64,000 bases of DNA from Raoultibacter phocaeensis (GTDB taxonomy: Bacteria > Actinomycetota > Coriobacteriia > Coriobacteriales > Eggerthellaceae). The notes below the pieces were generated by a model. It made no database searches. It was not told the origin of the DNA and saw only the letters and a program-made list of their open reading frames with translations. A program made the position numbers and the translations under genes. The stretch is taken from positions 682,001 to 746,000 of the forward strand of contig NZ_CABDUX010000001.1 of assembly GCF_901411515.1 (NCBI RefSeq). Reading direction: 5' to 3'. Shown piece by piece: positions 53,738-61,762 of this stretch. The stretch's first letter is position 1; each line of letters opens with the position of its first letter.

Positions 53738-54622
53738 CTATTCCCTCTCTTTCGGAAGGCGGGCGCGATAGGCAACGAACACCAAACCAACGACCACCGC
53801 CGCGCTCGCTAGGGCCACAAACGGCAGCGTCGCCCCGACGAGGAACCCGCGGCCGACAACCGCCGTCAGCACCACCGTCGAATTGACGCCCGCATGCAGA
53901 AGAAACGGAGCCCAGAACGTTTTGAACTTCTCGTACACGAACGCGAGTGCAAGGCCGTAGAAAAACGCGGTGACCCCCTGGATCTCGTTGCCATGAGCAA
54001 GCGTGAACACGAGGGCCGAAAGTAAGCCAGCCGACACGGGGCCCATCCATTCGCGAAGCCTTCCGAATAAGAGAACGCGAAACACCAGCTCTTCAACTGC
54101 GGGGCCTATAAGCCCGATCACAAGAATGGAAACAAAGGGGTGCGAGGCGAACATGACCACTTGCGTTCCGTCGTCTCCGAGCCCGATCAGCTCGAACAGG
54201 CACAAGGCCAGAAGCGCCATGCCGATTCCGATCCCCAAGCACAACGCGAGGTAGCCGAAGTTCGGCAGCCGGTAGCGCTTCCACACGCCCTTTGCCCGAA
54301 GCCGATTTTCGTCCATGATGCGAAACGCGACGAGAAACGGGACCGCTGCAATCTGCGAAGCAACCGTGGCCACGAGAACGAGCCAAAGGAGGTCGAAGTC
54401 GCTCGTCATGCGGTACAGCTGAGGATTCGCGGCGATCAGCATGCCGAGCACGAACCCCGCAACCGCTTGCACGCCGAGCACGAGCAGCACAGGATACGCC
54501 GCCCGCCACAGCCTGATGCCGATGCCCTCCCGTTTTTGAGGAACGGATGCGGGCGGGAAGGGGGTCTGCATCTGCGGCACGTGCGCCGTTTGTTCGGGTA
54601 TACCAAAGTCCCTCGTACTCAT
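53738..54622 (-). CDS. CPBP-family intramembrane metalloprotease
   Basis: A 294-residue membrane protein with about eight helices. Motif 1 EELVFR, motif 2 TLAHG and motif 3 HAGVNS are the Glu/His catalytic residues of the CPBP (Abi) protease family, related to eukaryotic CAAX proteases. The N-terminal 35 residues are cytoplasmic and proline-rich. The start at 54622 has AGGGGC upstream. It is convergent with the P-type ATPase, only three bases apart. The substrate is unknown. Confidence 0.9.
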   Translation of the reverse strand: MSTRDFGIPEQTAHVPQMQTPFPPASVPQKREGIGIRLWRAAYPVLLVLGVQAVAGFVLGMLIAANPQLYRMTSDFDLLWLVLVATVASQIAAVPFLVAFRIMDENRLRAKGVWKRYRLPNFGYLALCLGIGIGMALLALCLFELIGLGDDGTQVVMFASHPFVSILVIGLIGPAVEELVFRVLLFGRLREWMGPVSAGLLSALVFTLAHGNEIQGVTAFFYGLALAFVYEKFKTFWAPFLLHAGVNSTVVLTAVVGRGFLVGATLPFVALASAAVVVGLVFVAYRARLPKERE

Positions 54623-54788
54623 GAAGATCAGCCCCTGTCGTCGATTGGTATCAGTATACCTGACTCATCCGTCCGCCCATAAATGAACCTAGAACACAAA
54701 CATATTCGGCACGGCAGGGATCTCGGATCGGAATTGCTCTCGCCAGCATTCCTTTTGCCGACCGCATCCTATATCCCAATGCCAAACA

Positions 54789-55697
54789 TCACATGAGATA
54801 CCGCGCAAGCTTTCTTTGCTGCTCGTCAGTTTTGCTCAGGCAGGCTAAAAAGCGATCGAACGGTACGTACTCGATCACCAAATCGAACCCGCGTTTTTCA
54901 AACAAAGCGAGTACGGGCAACGCCGCCCGGGCAAATTCCGAGAACTCGCGCCGTTCGATGGCCAGCCAGCTTTCGTACTTGCGCTCGTAGGGGGCCAATA
55001 CAGACGTATCGCGCACCTCCCATATACAGGTTATCAGCTTGATCGAAGAAGCTTCTTCGGCATCGAGGTTGCTGTAGATCGCAAGCAGGTGCTTTGCCAT
55101 CTGCAGCGCGTCGAACCGGGAAAACCGCGTCTTGCGCGAGCCTTTCCTGTTCGGATGCCCGGCAACGAGCTGCTCGAACAGATCGATGAACACCTGTGCT
55201 TCGCACCGCGGTATCAGATACCGAGCAGGATCGAGATACGATGCGCGAAGCATTTTCATCCATCCGAGCATCCATTCGGCCATCTTCATCTCGCAGTACA
55301 CGACCGTACTCCGATCTTCGGCGAGCAGCCGCGCATCGAGGTTCGCCTTGTTCGGATTGCTTCGCAAGGTGGAAAGCTGGTACTCGTAGTTCACCTCGTA
55401 GCGGCCGACGGGCGCGAGCAGCGGATCGGACACCTCGACACGATGGTTTCCCAGCAGATTGAACGTCATCGCCGAGGATGATCTGAGCGCACGCATCTTC
55501 TCATCGAGCTCGATCCCAGCACCGAGCGCGTACTCTTCGCGATGGCACGGGGCCATGGGTTCGATAAGGTTGTCTTCGAGATGCATAACGTAGTACGGGG
55601 CCATAGCCTCGCTTGCGCATCCGCCGAACGCCCTGCACGTGCTCGTTGCCTCGTATTGTCTCTTGATCGCTTCGACTACCGTTGTAGGAAAATCCAT
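54789..55697 (-). CDS. PGN_0703-like putative PD-(D/E)XK nuclease
   Basis: A 302-residue protein of no certain function. Residues AMTFNLLGN and a YCEMKMAEW segment (E-x-K) resemble the core of restriction-nuclease-like folds, and the FNLLG phrase recalls the PGN_0703 family. I rate this assignment as weak. The start at 55697 (MDFPTTVVEA) is preferred because a TATAAT box (55784-55789 on the minus strand) overlaps the further upstream ATG at 55784, so that one would not be in the transcript. It is a single gene. Confidence 0.5.
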   Translation of the reverse strand: MDFPTTVVEAIKRQYEATSTCRAFGGCASEAMAPYYVMHLEDNLIEPMAPCHREEYALGAGIELDEKMRALRSSSAMTFNLLGNHRVEVSDPLLAPVGRYEVNYEYQLSTLRSNPNKANLDARLLAEDRSTVVYCEMKMAEWMLGWMKMLRASYLDPARYLIPRCEAQVFIDLFEQLVAGHPNRKGSRKTRFSRFDALQMAKHLLAIYSNLDAEEASSIKLITCIWEVRDTSVLAPYERKYESWLAIERREFSEFARAALPVLALFEKRGFDLVIEYVPFDRFLACLSKTDEQQRKLARYLM

Positions 55698-56056
55698 AAC
55701 CCCGCACCCGTACATGCACCGATGCAACCGATTGCACCCGATGCCGCCTGATTTGTGTACGTACCCACCAGCGTACCAGTCCAATTATAGTGAAGTCCTT
55801 ACAATGATCCGTAAACGCATCGGCGAAAACCACAAGGCTCTCAGCAGCACGGAAAGGCGCTCGGATGGCTTCGCAAGGCACCTACGCATCCCCACGTCCC
55901 TACCTTTCGCAGAGACGCCTCGTATCTATCCCGAAAGAAGATTAATACCGTTCGTTTCCCTACGGCGAAAGCCCGGTCTTTTTGTGACTATTCAGGTTAT
56001 ACTTTACGCTATTTCTGCTATGCAGGTCGGAACGTCCATTCGACAAAGGCGGGACC
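55698..56056. other. Intergenic region between divergent genes
   Basis: No gene seen. It holds the candidate -10 at 55784-55789 for the nuclease-like gene, and TATACT at 55998-56003, a possible -10 for the phosphodiesterase gene. Confidence 0.5.
55784..55789 (-). promoter_or_regulatory. Candidate -10 box (TATAAT) of the nuclease-like gene
   Basis: A perfect TATAAT on the minus strand, 87 bases upstream of the 55697 start. No good -35 was found, so this is tentative. Confidence 0.4.
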
Positions 56057-56716
56057 ATGCTCGAGCAATCAAACGACGGCGCGCGTACACCTAAGACAGC
56101 TGCTGCCGACAGCGTTTTTCAAAACGGGTCGCGAAGCGCTCAGGAACTTGCGTGCATAACCGAAGACTCGCTGCTTGAAGAATACAACATGCTCATGAGC
56201 GCCCTGCACGTATCGGTAAGCAAGCATCTGTTCACCGAGCGTTTCGAAGTCGTATGGGCGAACGATTTCTATTACGCGATGACGGGATACACGCGAGAAG
56301 AGTACGAGCGCCTCTTCGAAAACTGCTGCGGGATGTACTTTCAGAACGATCCCGAAGAATACGCAAAGCTTTCTGCCAAAGTCATGAAAGCGTTTGAAGC
56401 GGGCGAGCCTGGATACGAATGCCTCTTGCATATGCGCCAAAAGGGCGATTCGTTTACCTGGATCCATGTGGTCGGCAAGTTCACGAATGAGCTGATCGAC
56501 GGCATGCCCGTCATTTACTCCACCTTTACCAACGTCGACGATGTCGTGCAGATAGAACGAGAGCGCTCCATCGCATACGACAACATACCGGGCTTCATCG
56601 CCCGCTACCGCGTCGGCGAACACGGTCTTTCGCTTTTGTACGGCAACGATCGGTTCGCCGAGTTTTCGGCCCCATCGGTACGCCCGAGATGCAACGACTG
56701 CTGCAAAGCAACGTGA
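56057..56716 (+). CDS. Cyclic-di-GMP phosphodiesterase, 5' fragment (PAS domains)
   Basis: The first 219 residues of a sensor protein split by a frameshift. A PAS domain (VVWANDFYYAMTGYTREEYERL to FTWIHVVGKF) is followed by a second PAS-like segment (IPGFIARYRVGEHGLSLLYGNDRFAEF). The frame then goes astray after RFAEF and stops at 56716. Adding one T to the TTTT run at 56663-56666 gives FFGPIGTPEMQRLL and continues into the second fragment. Confidence 0.8.
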   Translation: MLEQSNDGARTPKTAAADSVFQNGSRSAQELACITEDSLLEEYNMLMSALHVSVSKHLFTERFEVVWANDFYYAMTGYTREEYERLFENCCGMYFQNDPEEYAKLSAKVMKAFEAGEPGYECLLHMRQKGDSFTWIHVVGKFTNELIDGMPVIYSTFTNVDDVVQIERERSIAYDNIPGFIARYRVGEHGLSLLYGNDRFAEFSAPSVRPRCNDCCKAT

Positions 56717-58242
56717 TGCTCAACGATGAAGTCATTTCAGAGCACTACCCCGCTATGCGCGAGGGAGCCTCGCTTTCGTTCGAGGCCGAAGCGATCAGCA
56801 TCCGCGGCGAGCACGCCTTCTTCCGCATATTCGCTGACTGCGTTTCCTATATCGAAGGCGATCCTGTGTACCTTGTACTCTATCTCGACACAACCGAAGC
56901 CATCGAACAGCGCAATCGCGCCGAAAAGACTGCGCTCGAACTGCGCGACCTCGCGTTCGTCGATCCTGTCACCGGCGGGCGCAACCGCACGAGCTTCGAG
57001 GCAGATGCCGGGGCCGCCATACAGGCAGCTCCCCCGAATTCCTATGCGCTTGTGGCCATCGATATCGACAAATTCAAGGTAGTAAACGATCAGTTCGGCC
57101 TCGCCCAAGGCGATGCGGTGCTGAAAACACTCTACGAGCAGCTCTCCGGATGCATCGGCGAAGGCGAGTTCGCCGGGCGTATCTCTGCCGACGTATTTAA
57201 CCTCCTGATCAGAGCCGAGTCCAATGACCGTCTCGAGGCGCGCATCGAGAGCATGGTCGCCGATGCGAACCGGCATATGGTGATCGACACCGCTCACGCC
57301 TACCTGCTTACCGTAACCGCCGGAGTCTATCTGATCGACGAACCGGATCTGCCCATGATGCAGATACAGGATCGCGCGAACGTCGCGCGCAAGAAGGCAG
57401 GCGACAAGCGCGTCAACAAACTCTGCCTGTTCCACTACTACAGCAACGACGATCGCATCAAGCTTGCGAAGGACAAGGACATCGAGAGCAGGATGCATAC
57501 AGCGCTCGCAAACAGGGAGTTCGTGGCCTACCTGCAACCGAAGCTCGATTTGCAGACCAACACCGTTGCCGGAGCCGAAGCGCTTGTGCGCTGGAACGAT
57601 CCCGAAAACGGCCTTATTCCCCCGAACGATTTCATCCCGCTGTTTGAGCGCAACGGCTTCATTGTCGAACTCGACCTCTACATGTTCGAGCAGACGTGCT
57701 CGCTGCTCAAGTCATGGCACGATGACGGAAAACGCGCCATCCCGATTTCAGTGAACCTCTCGCGCATGCACCTGAGGGATCCCCACTTCCTCGATAGCTT
57801 CGAAGCCATACGGCAGCGATACGCCGTACCTGCTTCGCTCATCGAATTCGAGCTGACCGAAACGCTCGTGTTCGAGAATCCCCAGATGCTCTCGGGGGTC
57901 ATCGACGACATCCACGCGGCGGGCTATACCTGTTCGATGGATGATTTCGGCAGCGGGTACTCCTCGCTCAACGTGCTGAAGAACCTCACCGTCGACACGC
58001 TCAAGCTCGACCGCGTCTTCTTCGACGAGCCGAATATGGAAGACAGCCGCGGTGCAGACATCGTAGGCATAGCAATCGAACTCGCAAAGCGGCTCGGGAT
58101 GAAAACCGTCGCCGAAGGCGTCGAAACCGAACGGCAGCGCGCGTTTCTCGCCGAAGCAGGATGCGACATGATCCAGGGCTATCTGTACTCGCGGCCCGCC
58201 CCCCTCGAGGAGTTCGAAAAACTCGCGTTCGGCACCGCGTAA
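56689..58242 (+). CDS. Cyclic-di-GMP phosphodiesterase, 3' fragment (degenerate GGDEF + EAL)
   Basis: A 517-residue fragment read from the ATG at 56689. The GGDEF region (FVDPVTGGRNRTSFEAD, DIDKFKVVNDQFG) has ISADVF where GGDEF should be, so no cyclase activity is expected. The EAL domain is complete: EALVRW, VNLSR, ELTET, DDFGSGYSSL, LKLDR, AEGVET and QGYLYSRP. In the assembled full-length protein it sits after two PAS domains. It hydrolyses cyclic di-GMP if made. Confidence 0.9.
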   Translation: MQRLLQSNVMLNDEVISEHYPAMREGASLSFEAEAISIRGEHAFFRIFADCVSYIEGDPVYLVLYLDTTEAIEQRNRAEKTALELRDLAFVDPVTGGRNRTSFEADAGAAIQAAPPNSYALVAIDIDKFKVVNDQFGLAQGDAVLKTLYEQLSGCIGEGEFAGRISADVFNLLIRAESNDRLEARIESMVADANRHMVIDTAHAYLLTVTAGVYLIDEPDLPMMQIQDRANVARKKAGDKRVNKLCLFHYYSNDDRIKLAKDKDIESRMHTALANREFVAYLQPKLDLQTNTVAGAEALVRWNDPENGLIPPNDFIPLFERNGFIVELDLYMFEQTCSLLKSWHDDGKRAIPISVNLSRMHLRDPHFLDSFEAIRQRYAVPASLIEFELTETLVFENPQMLSGVIDDIHAAGYTCSMDDFGSGYSSLNVLKNLTVDTLKLDRVFFDEPNMEDSRGADIVGIAIELAKRLGMKTVAEGVETERQRAFLAEAGCDMIQGYLYSRPAPLEEFEKLAFGTA

Positions 58243-58428
58243 ACGGCACCTGGCATGCTGCGCAAACAAAAGGCGGCGCACCGACTCTCGCAATCGACGC
58301 GCCGCTTTGTCTAAAAGAGTTGCACTGCGTATAAGCGACCTTCTCAGTCACGCATATCGGCGAGCTGATAAGATCCGAAGATTCGGTGAGCAGAAAAGCT
58401 CGCCGCTGCGCAGTAACGCAGGAACGCC

Positions 58429-59778
58429 TTACCGCTCCCCGATCACCTTGTACGCGCGCTTGCCGGAGTGCGTGGTCTTGTACGCAGGGCGGATGATGCG
58501 CTTGCCCGACACGATCTCTTCGAACCGATGCGCCGCCCAACCCGACATGCGGGCGCAGGCGAACAGCGGCGTGAACAGATCTTCAGGGATGCCCATCATC
58601 GAGTACACGAACCCGGAATACATATCCACGTTCGCACACATATCCTTGCTCGTGCCCTTCTCCTTCAAAATGACCTCAGGCGCCAAGCGCTCGATGCTCT
58701 TGAGCAGATTGAACTCCGCCTCGAACTCGGTGCCTTCGGCCAAACGCTCGGCGAACTTCTTGCAGATGATCGCACGCGGATCGGAGATGGTGTACACCGC
58801 ATGGCCCATACCGTACACGAGGCCCGTCTTGTCGAACGCCTCTTTGTTGACGATTTTCGCGAGGTAGTCGGCAACCTGTCCGTCATCCGACCAATCGGCC
58901 ACGTGCTCCTTGATCTCCTTCTGCATGGCGAGCACTTGATGGTTCGCTCCGCCGTGCTTCCAGCCCTTGAGCGATCCGATGGCGGCCGCATAGGTGGAGT
59001 AGGCATCGGTGTCGGCGGACGTGATGACGCGCGTGGTGAAGGTGGAGTTGTTACCGCCGCCATGCTCGGCATGCAAGCACAACATGATGTCGAGCATGCG
59101 CGCCTCGTCGGGTGTAAACGAGCGGTCGGGACGAAGCATCGAGAGGATGGTTTCGGCAGTGGATTGGCCGGGAACGAAGCGGTGCATGATCATCGATTCG
59201 TTGTAATATTTCGCACGCTGCGCGTAGTATGCGAGCACCATGATGCGTGGCAGACGCGAGATGAGCGAGATAGCCGTATGGATTTCATGCTGCGGCGAAC
59301 GATCTTCGGCATCCTCGTCGAACGCATACAGCAAAAGGATGGAGCGGGAAAGAATGTTCATGATGTCAGGCGGCGTATTGCGCATGATGAGCGAAGCGGT
59401 GAATCCGTCGGGCAGCTCGCGCTGACTGTCGATCACCGAGACGAAGCGGTCGAGCTGCTCTTGCGTAGGTAGCTCGCCCATCAAGAGCAGATAGGCAACT
59501 TCCTCGAAGCTGAATCGGCGCTCACTCGAATCGTCTTCAAGCAGATCGTACAGATCATAGCCTCGGTAGCGCAACTGCCCCTCATCGGGAGTCTTCACGC
59601 CATCGGAAACCACGTAGCCGTGCACGTTAGCTATGTTCGTAACGCCGGCAACGACGCCCGTGCCGTCGGGATTGCGCAGACCGCGCTTTACCTGATACTG
59701 TTCGAAAAATTCCGGATCGATGGAATTGACCTTCTGAAAGTTCTGATAGAGCGCGAATTTTTTCTCTTCTTCGTTCAT
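58429..59778 (-). CDS. gltA: Citrate synthase
   Basis: A 449-residue citrate synthase of the type II-like group. The start at 59778 (MNEEEKKFALYQ) follows AAAGGGG. Active-site regions are present: HAEHGGGNNSTFT (first histidine), GMGHAVYTISDPRA (second histidine) and VDMYSGFVYSMMGIP (aspartate). It condenses oxaloacetate and acetyl-CoA, feeding the incomplete TCA or glutamate branch of an anaerobe. It is a single gene. Confidence 0.95.
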   Translation of the reverse strand: MNEEEKKFALYQNFQKVNSIDPEFFEQYQVKRGLRNPDGTGVVAGVTNIANVHGYVVSDGVKTPDEGQLRYRGYDLYDLLEDDSSERRFSFEEVAYLLLMGELPTQEQLDRFVSVIDSQRELPDGFTASLIMRNTPPDIMNILSRSILLLYAFDEDAEDRSPQHEIHTAISLISRLPRIMVLAYYAQRAKYYNESMIMHRFVPGQSTAETILSMLRPDRSFTPDEARMLDIMLCLHAEHGGGNNSTFTTRVITSADTDAYSTYAAAIGSLKGWKHGGANHQVLAMQKEIKEHVADWSDDGQVADYLAKIVNKEAFDKTGLVYGMGHAVYTISDPRAIICKKFAERLAEGTEFEAEFNLLKSIERLAPEVILKEKGTSKDMCANVDMYSGFVYSMMGIPEDLFTPLFACARMSGWAAHRFEEIVSGKRIIRPAYKTTHSGKRAYKVIGER

Positions 59779-60193
59779 CCAAACCCCTTTCTGACTGCAT
59801 GCGCAGGGTGTTCCCGCATATGCGCGACCGTTCGCATTCGCATAATGCCCGGCTCGATGGCGAACTGCGTGCTCGCCGATTCCGGCTGCGCTTCCTCGAG
59901 CGCCGCATGCGGCGCCTCCCTGTGGTGACACGTTGATCGGTGAGCAGTGGGAGTCCTCGAGATATATCGGGTTATTGTAGCGCGTCGAGAACGCCCCGCC
60001 TATACGAAACTGCCGTTTTTCGATAAGCGTCCTGCGGTTTTGCGTTTGCAACCCCGCTCGCTACACCCAAGAGCGGCTAATTCTGCCCTCTGAAAGGGGC
60101 AAATAGCAAAAGCAAACATTTTGCATCATTTTACAAAAACCCTTTGACAATCAACGGCAATACTGGGAGAATAATCGAGCTGTCGAATTACGT
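59779..60193. other. Intergenic region upstream of citrate synthase and tRNA-Arg
   Basis: No gene. The right part holds a tRNA promoter (60144-60172). The remainder has the citrate synthase leader and no recognisable structure. Confidence 0.6.
60144..60172 (+). promoter_or_regulatory. Promoter of tRNA-Arg
   Basis: A consensus -35 TTGACA (60144-60149) is 17 bases from GAGAAT (60167-60172), followed by the tRNA 22 bases later. Confidence 0.65.
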
Positions 60194-60270
60194 GCGCCGT
60201 TACCTCAGCTGGATAGAGGGACTGACTACGAATCAGTACGTCGGGGGTTCGAATCCCTCACGGCGCACCA
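60194..60270 (+). tRNA. tRNA-Arg (anticodon ACG)
   Basis: Acceptor GCGCCGT pairs with ACGGCGC, followed by A and an encoded CCA. The anticodon arm ACTGA/TCAGT has loop CTACGAA, giving ACG (read as ICG after TadA). The T-loop GGTTCGAATCC is standard. Confidence 0.96.
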
Positions 60271-60283
60271 CTTACACCATCTA

Positions 60284-60306
60284 CGAACCTCCGGGTTCGT
60301 TTTTTA
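60284..60306 (+). terminator. Rho-independent terminator of tRNA-Arg
   Basis: CGAACC and GGTTCG form a stem around TCCG, followed by TTTTTTATT. It ends the tRNA transcript before the insertion sequence. Confidence 0.85.
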
Positions 60307-60332
60307 TTCTCCTAGGCAAAACTAGGGTTATA

Positions 60333-61642
60333 GGACAAAACGTGTACCCTAATTTGCTGTGTTTTACCAGATAAGAAGTTGAATTTTGCTGTCTAGGGTT
60401 GATAGGCATCAACTTTGCGGTCGGACAAAACGTGTACCCTAAAATCCCTTGACACCGCAGGTCAAGGGGTAGAGTTGAGCTATATGCTTCAATTTGGGGC
60501 ATGGCTGCTAAACGATGCCCTGTGTGCGGGGGCAAGATGAAGGGTCACGGCAAGACGGCAAAAGGCACGAAGCGCTGGCAGTGCGTGTCGTGCGCCGCGA
60601 CCACAACGCACAAGGTGAATACCACCGCGAAAAAGCTCAAGGGCTTTCTCGCCTGGCTGCTCTCACCGTCTCGTCAAGCCGATATGCCGGGGGCGGGGCG
60701 CTCTTTTAGGCGCTCATCGGAAAGATTTTGGCGTATATGGCCCGTCGCGCCGGTTTGCGACGAGATGCATCACGTCGTCCACGTTGACGGCATCTGGCTT
60801 GGGCGCAAGGCGGTCGTGCTCATCGCCTGCACGAAGGACTGCGTTGTGGGCTGGCATCTGGCGAGAAGCGAGCACTCGCAGGCATGGGCGGCTCTCATGG
60901 CGCGCATTGCCCCTCCCGATGTCGTGGTGAGCGACGGTGGCAGCGGCTTTGAGAAGGCAAGGCGCGCCGTATGGCCGACAACGCGCGTGCAGAGGTGCAC
61001 CTTCCACGCATTCGAGCAAGTGAAGCGTTGCACGACGACAAGACCCAAGCTCCAGGCAGGAGCCGAGCTCTACGGGATAGCCAAAGACCTCCTTCATGTG
61101 GAAAGCCCCAATGAGGCAGCGGAGTGGCTGGCCGCCTTCGCGGGCTGGTGCAACAAGTGGGACGCCTTCCTCAAGGAGAAGGCGGTCATCGACGGCAGGG
61201 TGCAGTTCAAGCACGAGCGGCTGAGAAAGGCGCGCCGCAGCCTCGAAAAGCTTGCCCGCGCCGGCACGTTGTTTACCTACCTCGATGAGAAGCTGCTGGA
61301 AGGCGGAGCTGTTCCCGCCACGAACAATCGGATAGAAGGCGGCGTGAACGCCCAGCTGCGCGAAATGCTCAGGCGCCATCGGGGTATGAGGCTAGAGCGA
61401 CGCATCAAAGCGATATCGTGGTGGTGCTACTTGCATACCGAGCGCCCGCTTCCCGCAGCCGCCATATTGCAGACGATGCCCACCGACGAAAGCATAGCAG
61501 CGCTTTACCGAGAAGCGGAAAACGCCAAAGAAAGCGAAGTCGCTGTAGCCAGATGGGGTCGCGCAGTCGCTTGGAGCGATTTGCATACGAGCGGTACTTG
61601 GAGAAGTGACTGGGATTAGAGCCTAGGGTACACGTTTTGTCC
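60333..61642 (+). mobile_element. IS1249-like (IS256 family) insertion sequence
   Basis: The end repeat GGACAAAACGTGTACCCTA is present at 60333-60351 and 60423-60441 (same orientation) and inverted at 61624-61642. The transposase lies between. The left side therefore has two copies 90 bases apart, so the element is 1220 or 1310 bases long depending on the true end. No clear target duplication was found. A perfect 7-base hairpin (CCTTGAC/GTCAAGG, near 60448-60468) precedes the transposase. Confidence 0.85.
60501..61619 (+). CDS. IS1249-family transposase
   Basis: A 372-residue transposase. The N terminus MAAKRCPVCGGKMKGHGKTAKG is the zinc-finger-like module of this group. The DDE triad is D in VDGIWLG, D in VSDGGSGF and E in NNRIEGGVNAQLRE. 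Apparently intact, so it may be active. Confidence 0.92.
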   Translation: MAAKRCPVCGGKMKGHGKTAKGTKRWQCVSCAATTTHKVNTTAKKLKGFLAWLLSPSRQADMPGAGRSFRRSSERFWRIWPVAPVCDEMHHVVHVDGIWLGRKAVVLIACTKDCVVGWHLARSEHSQAWAALMARIAPPDVVVSDGGSGFEKARRAVWPTTRVQRCTFHAFEQVKRCTTTRPKLQAGAELYGIAKDLLHVESPNEAAEWLAAFAGWCNKWDAFLKEKAVIDGRVQFKHERLRKARRSLEKLARAGTLFTYLDEKLLEGGAVPATNNRIEGGVNAQLREMLRRHRGMRLERRIKAISWWCYLHTERPLPAAAILQTMPTDESIAALYREAENAKESEVAVARWGRAVAWSDLHTSGTWRSDWD

Positions 61643-61762
61643 TTTAAGCCCAAAACTATCTGTAAGTACTTCACGACCGATATGCTTTTTTCTTGACCTC
61701 TCATTCCATGTCTGTCATTCTGCGTGCAGGGGTAAAGGGGCAAAGGGAGCGGGGTCGCTCAG

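Noticed and set aside
55784-55786. Upstream ATG of the nuclease-like gene
   Set aside because: It overlaps a TATAAT box, so the transcript would begin downstream of it.
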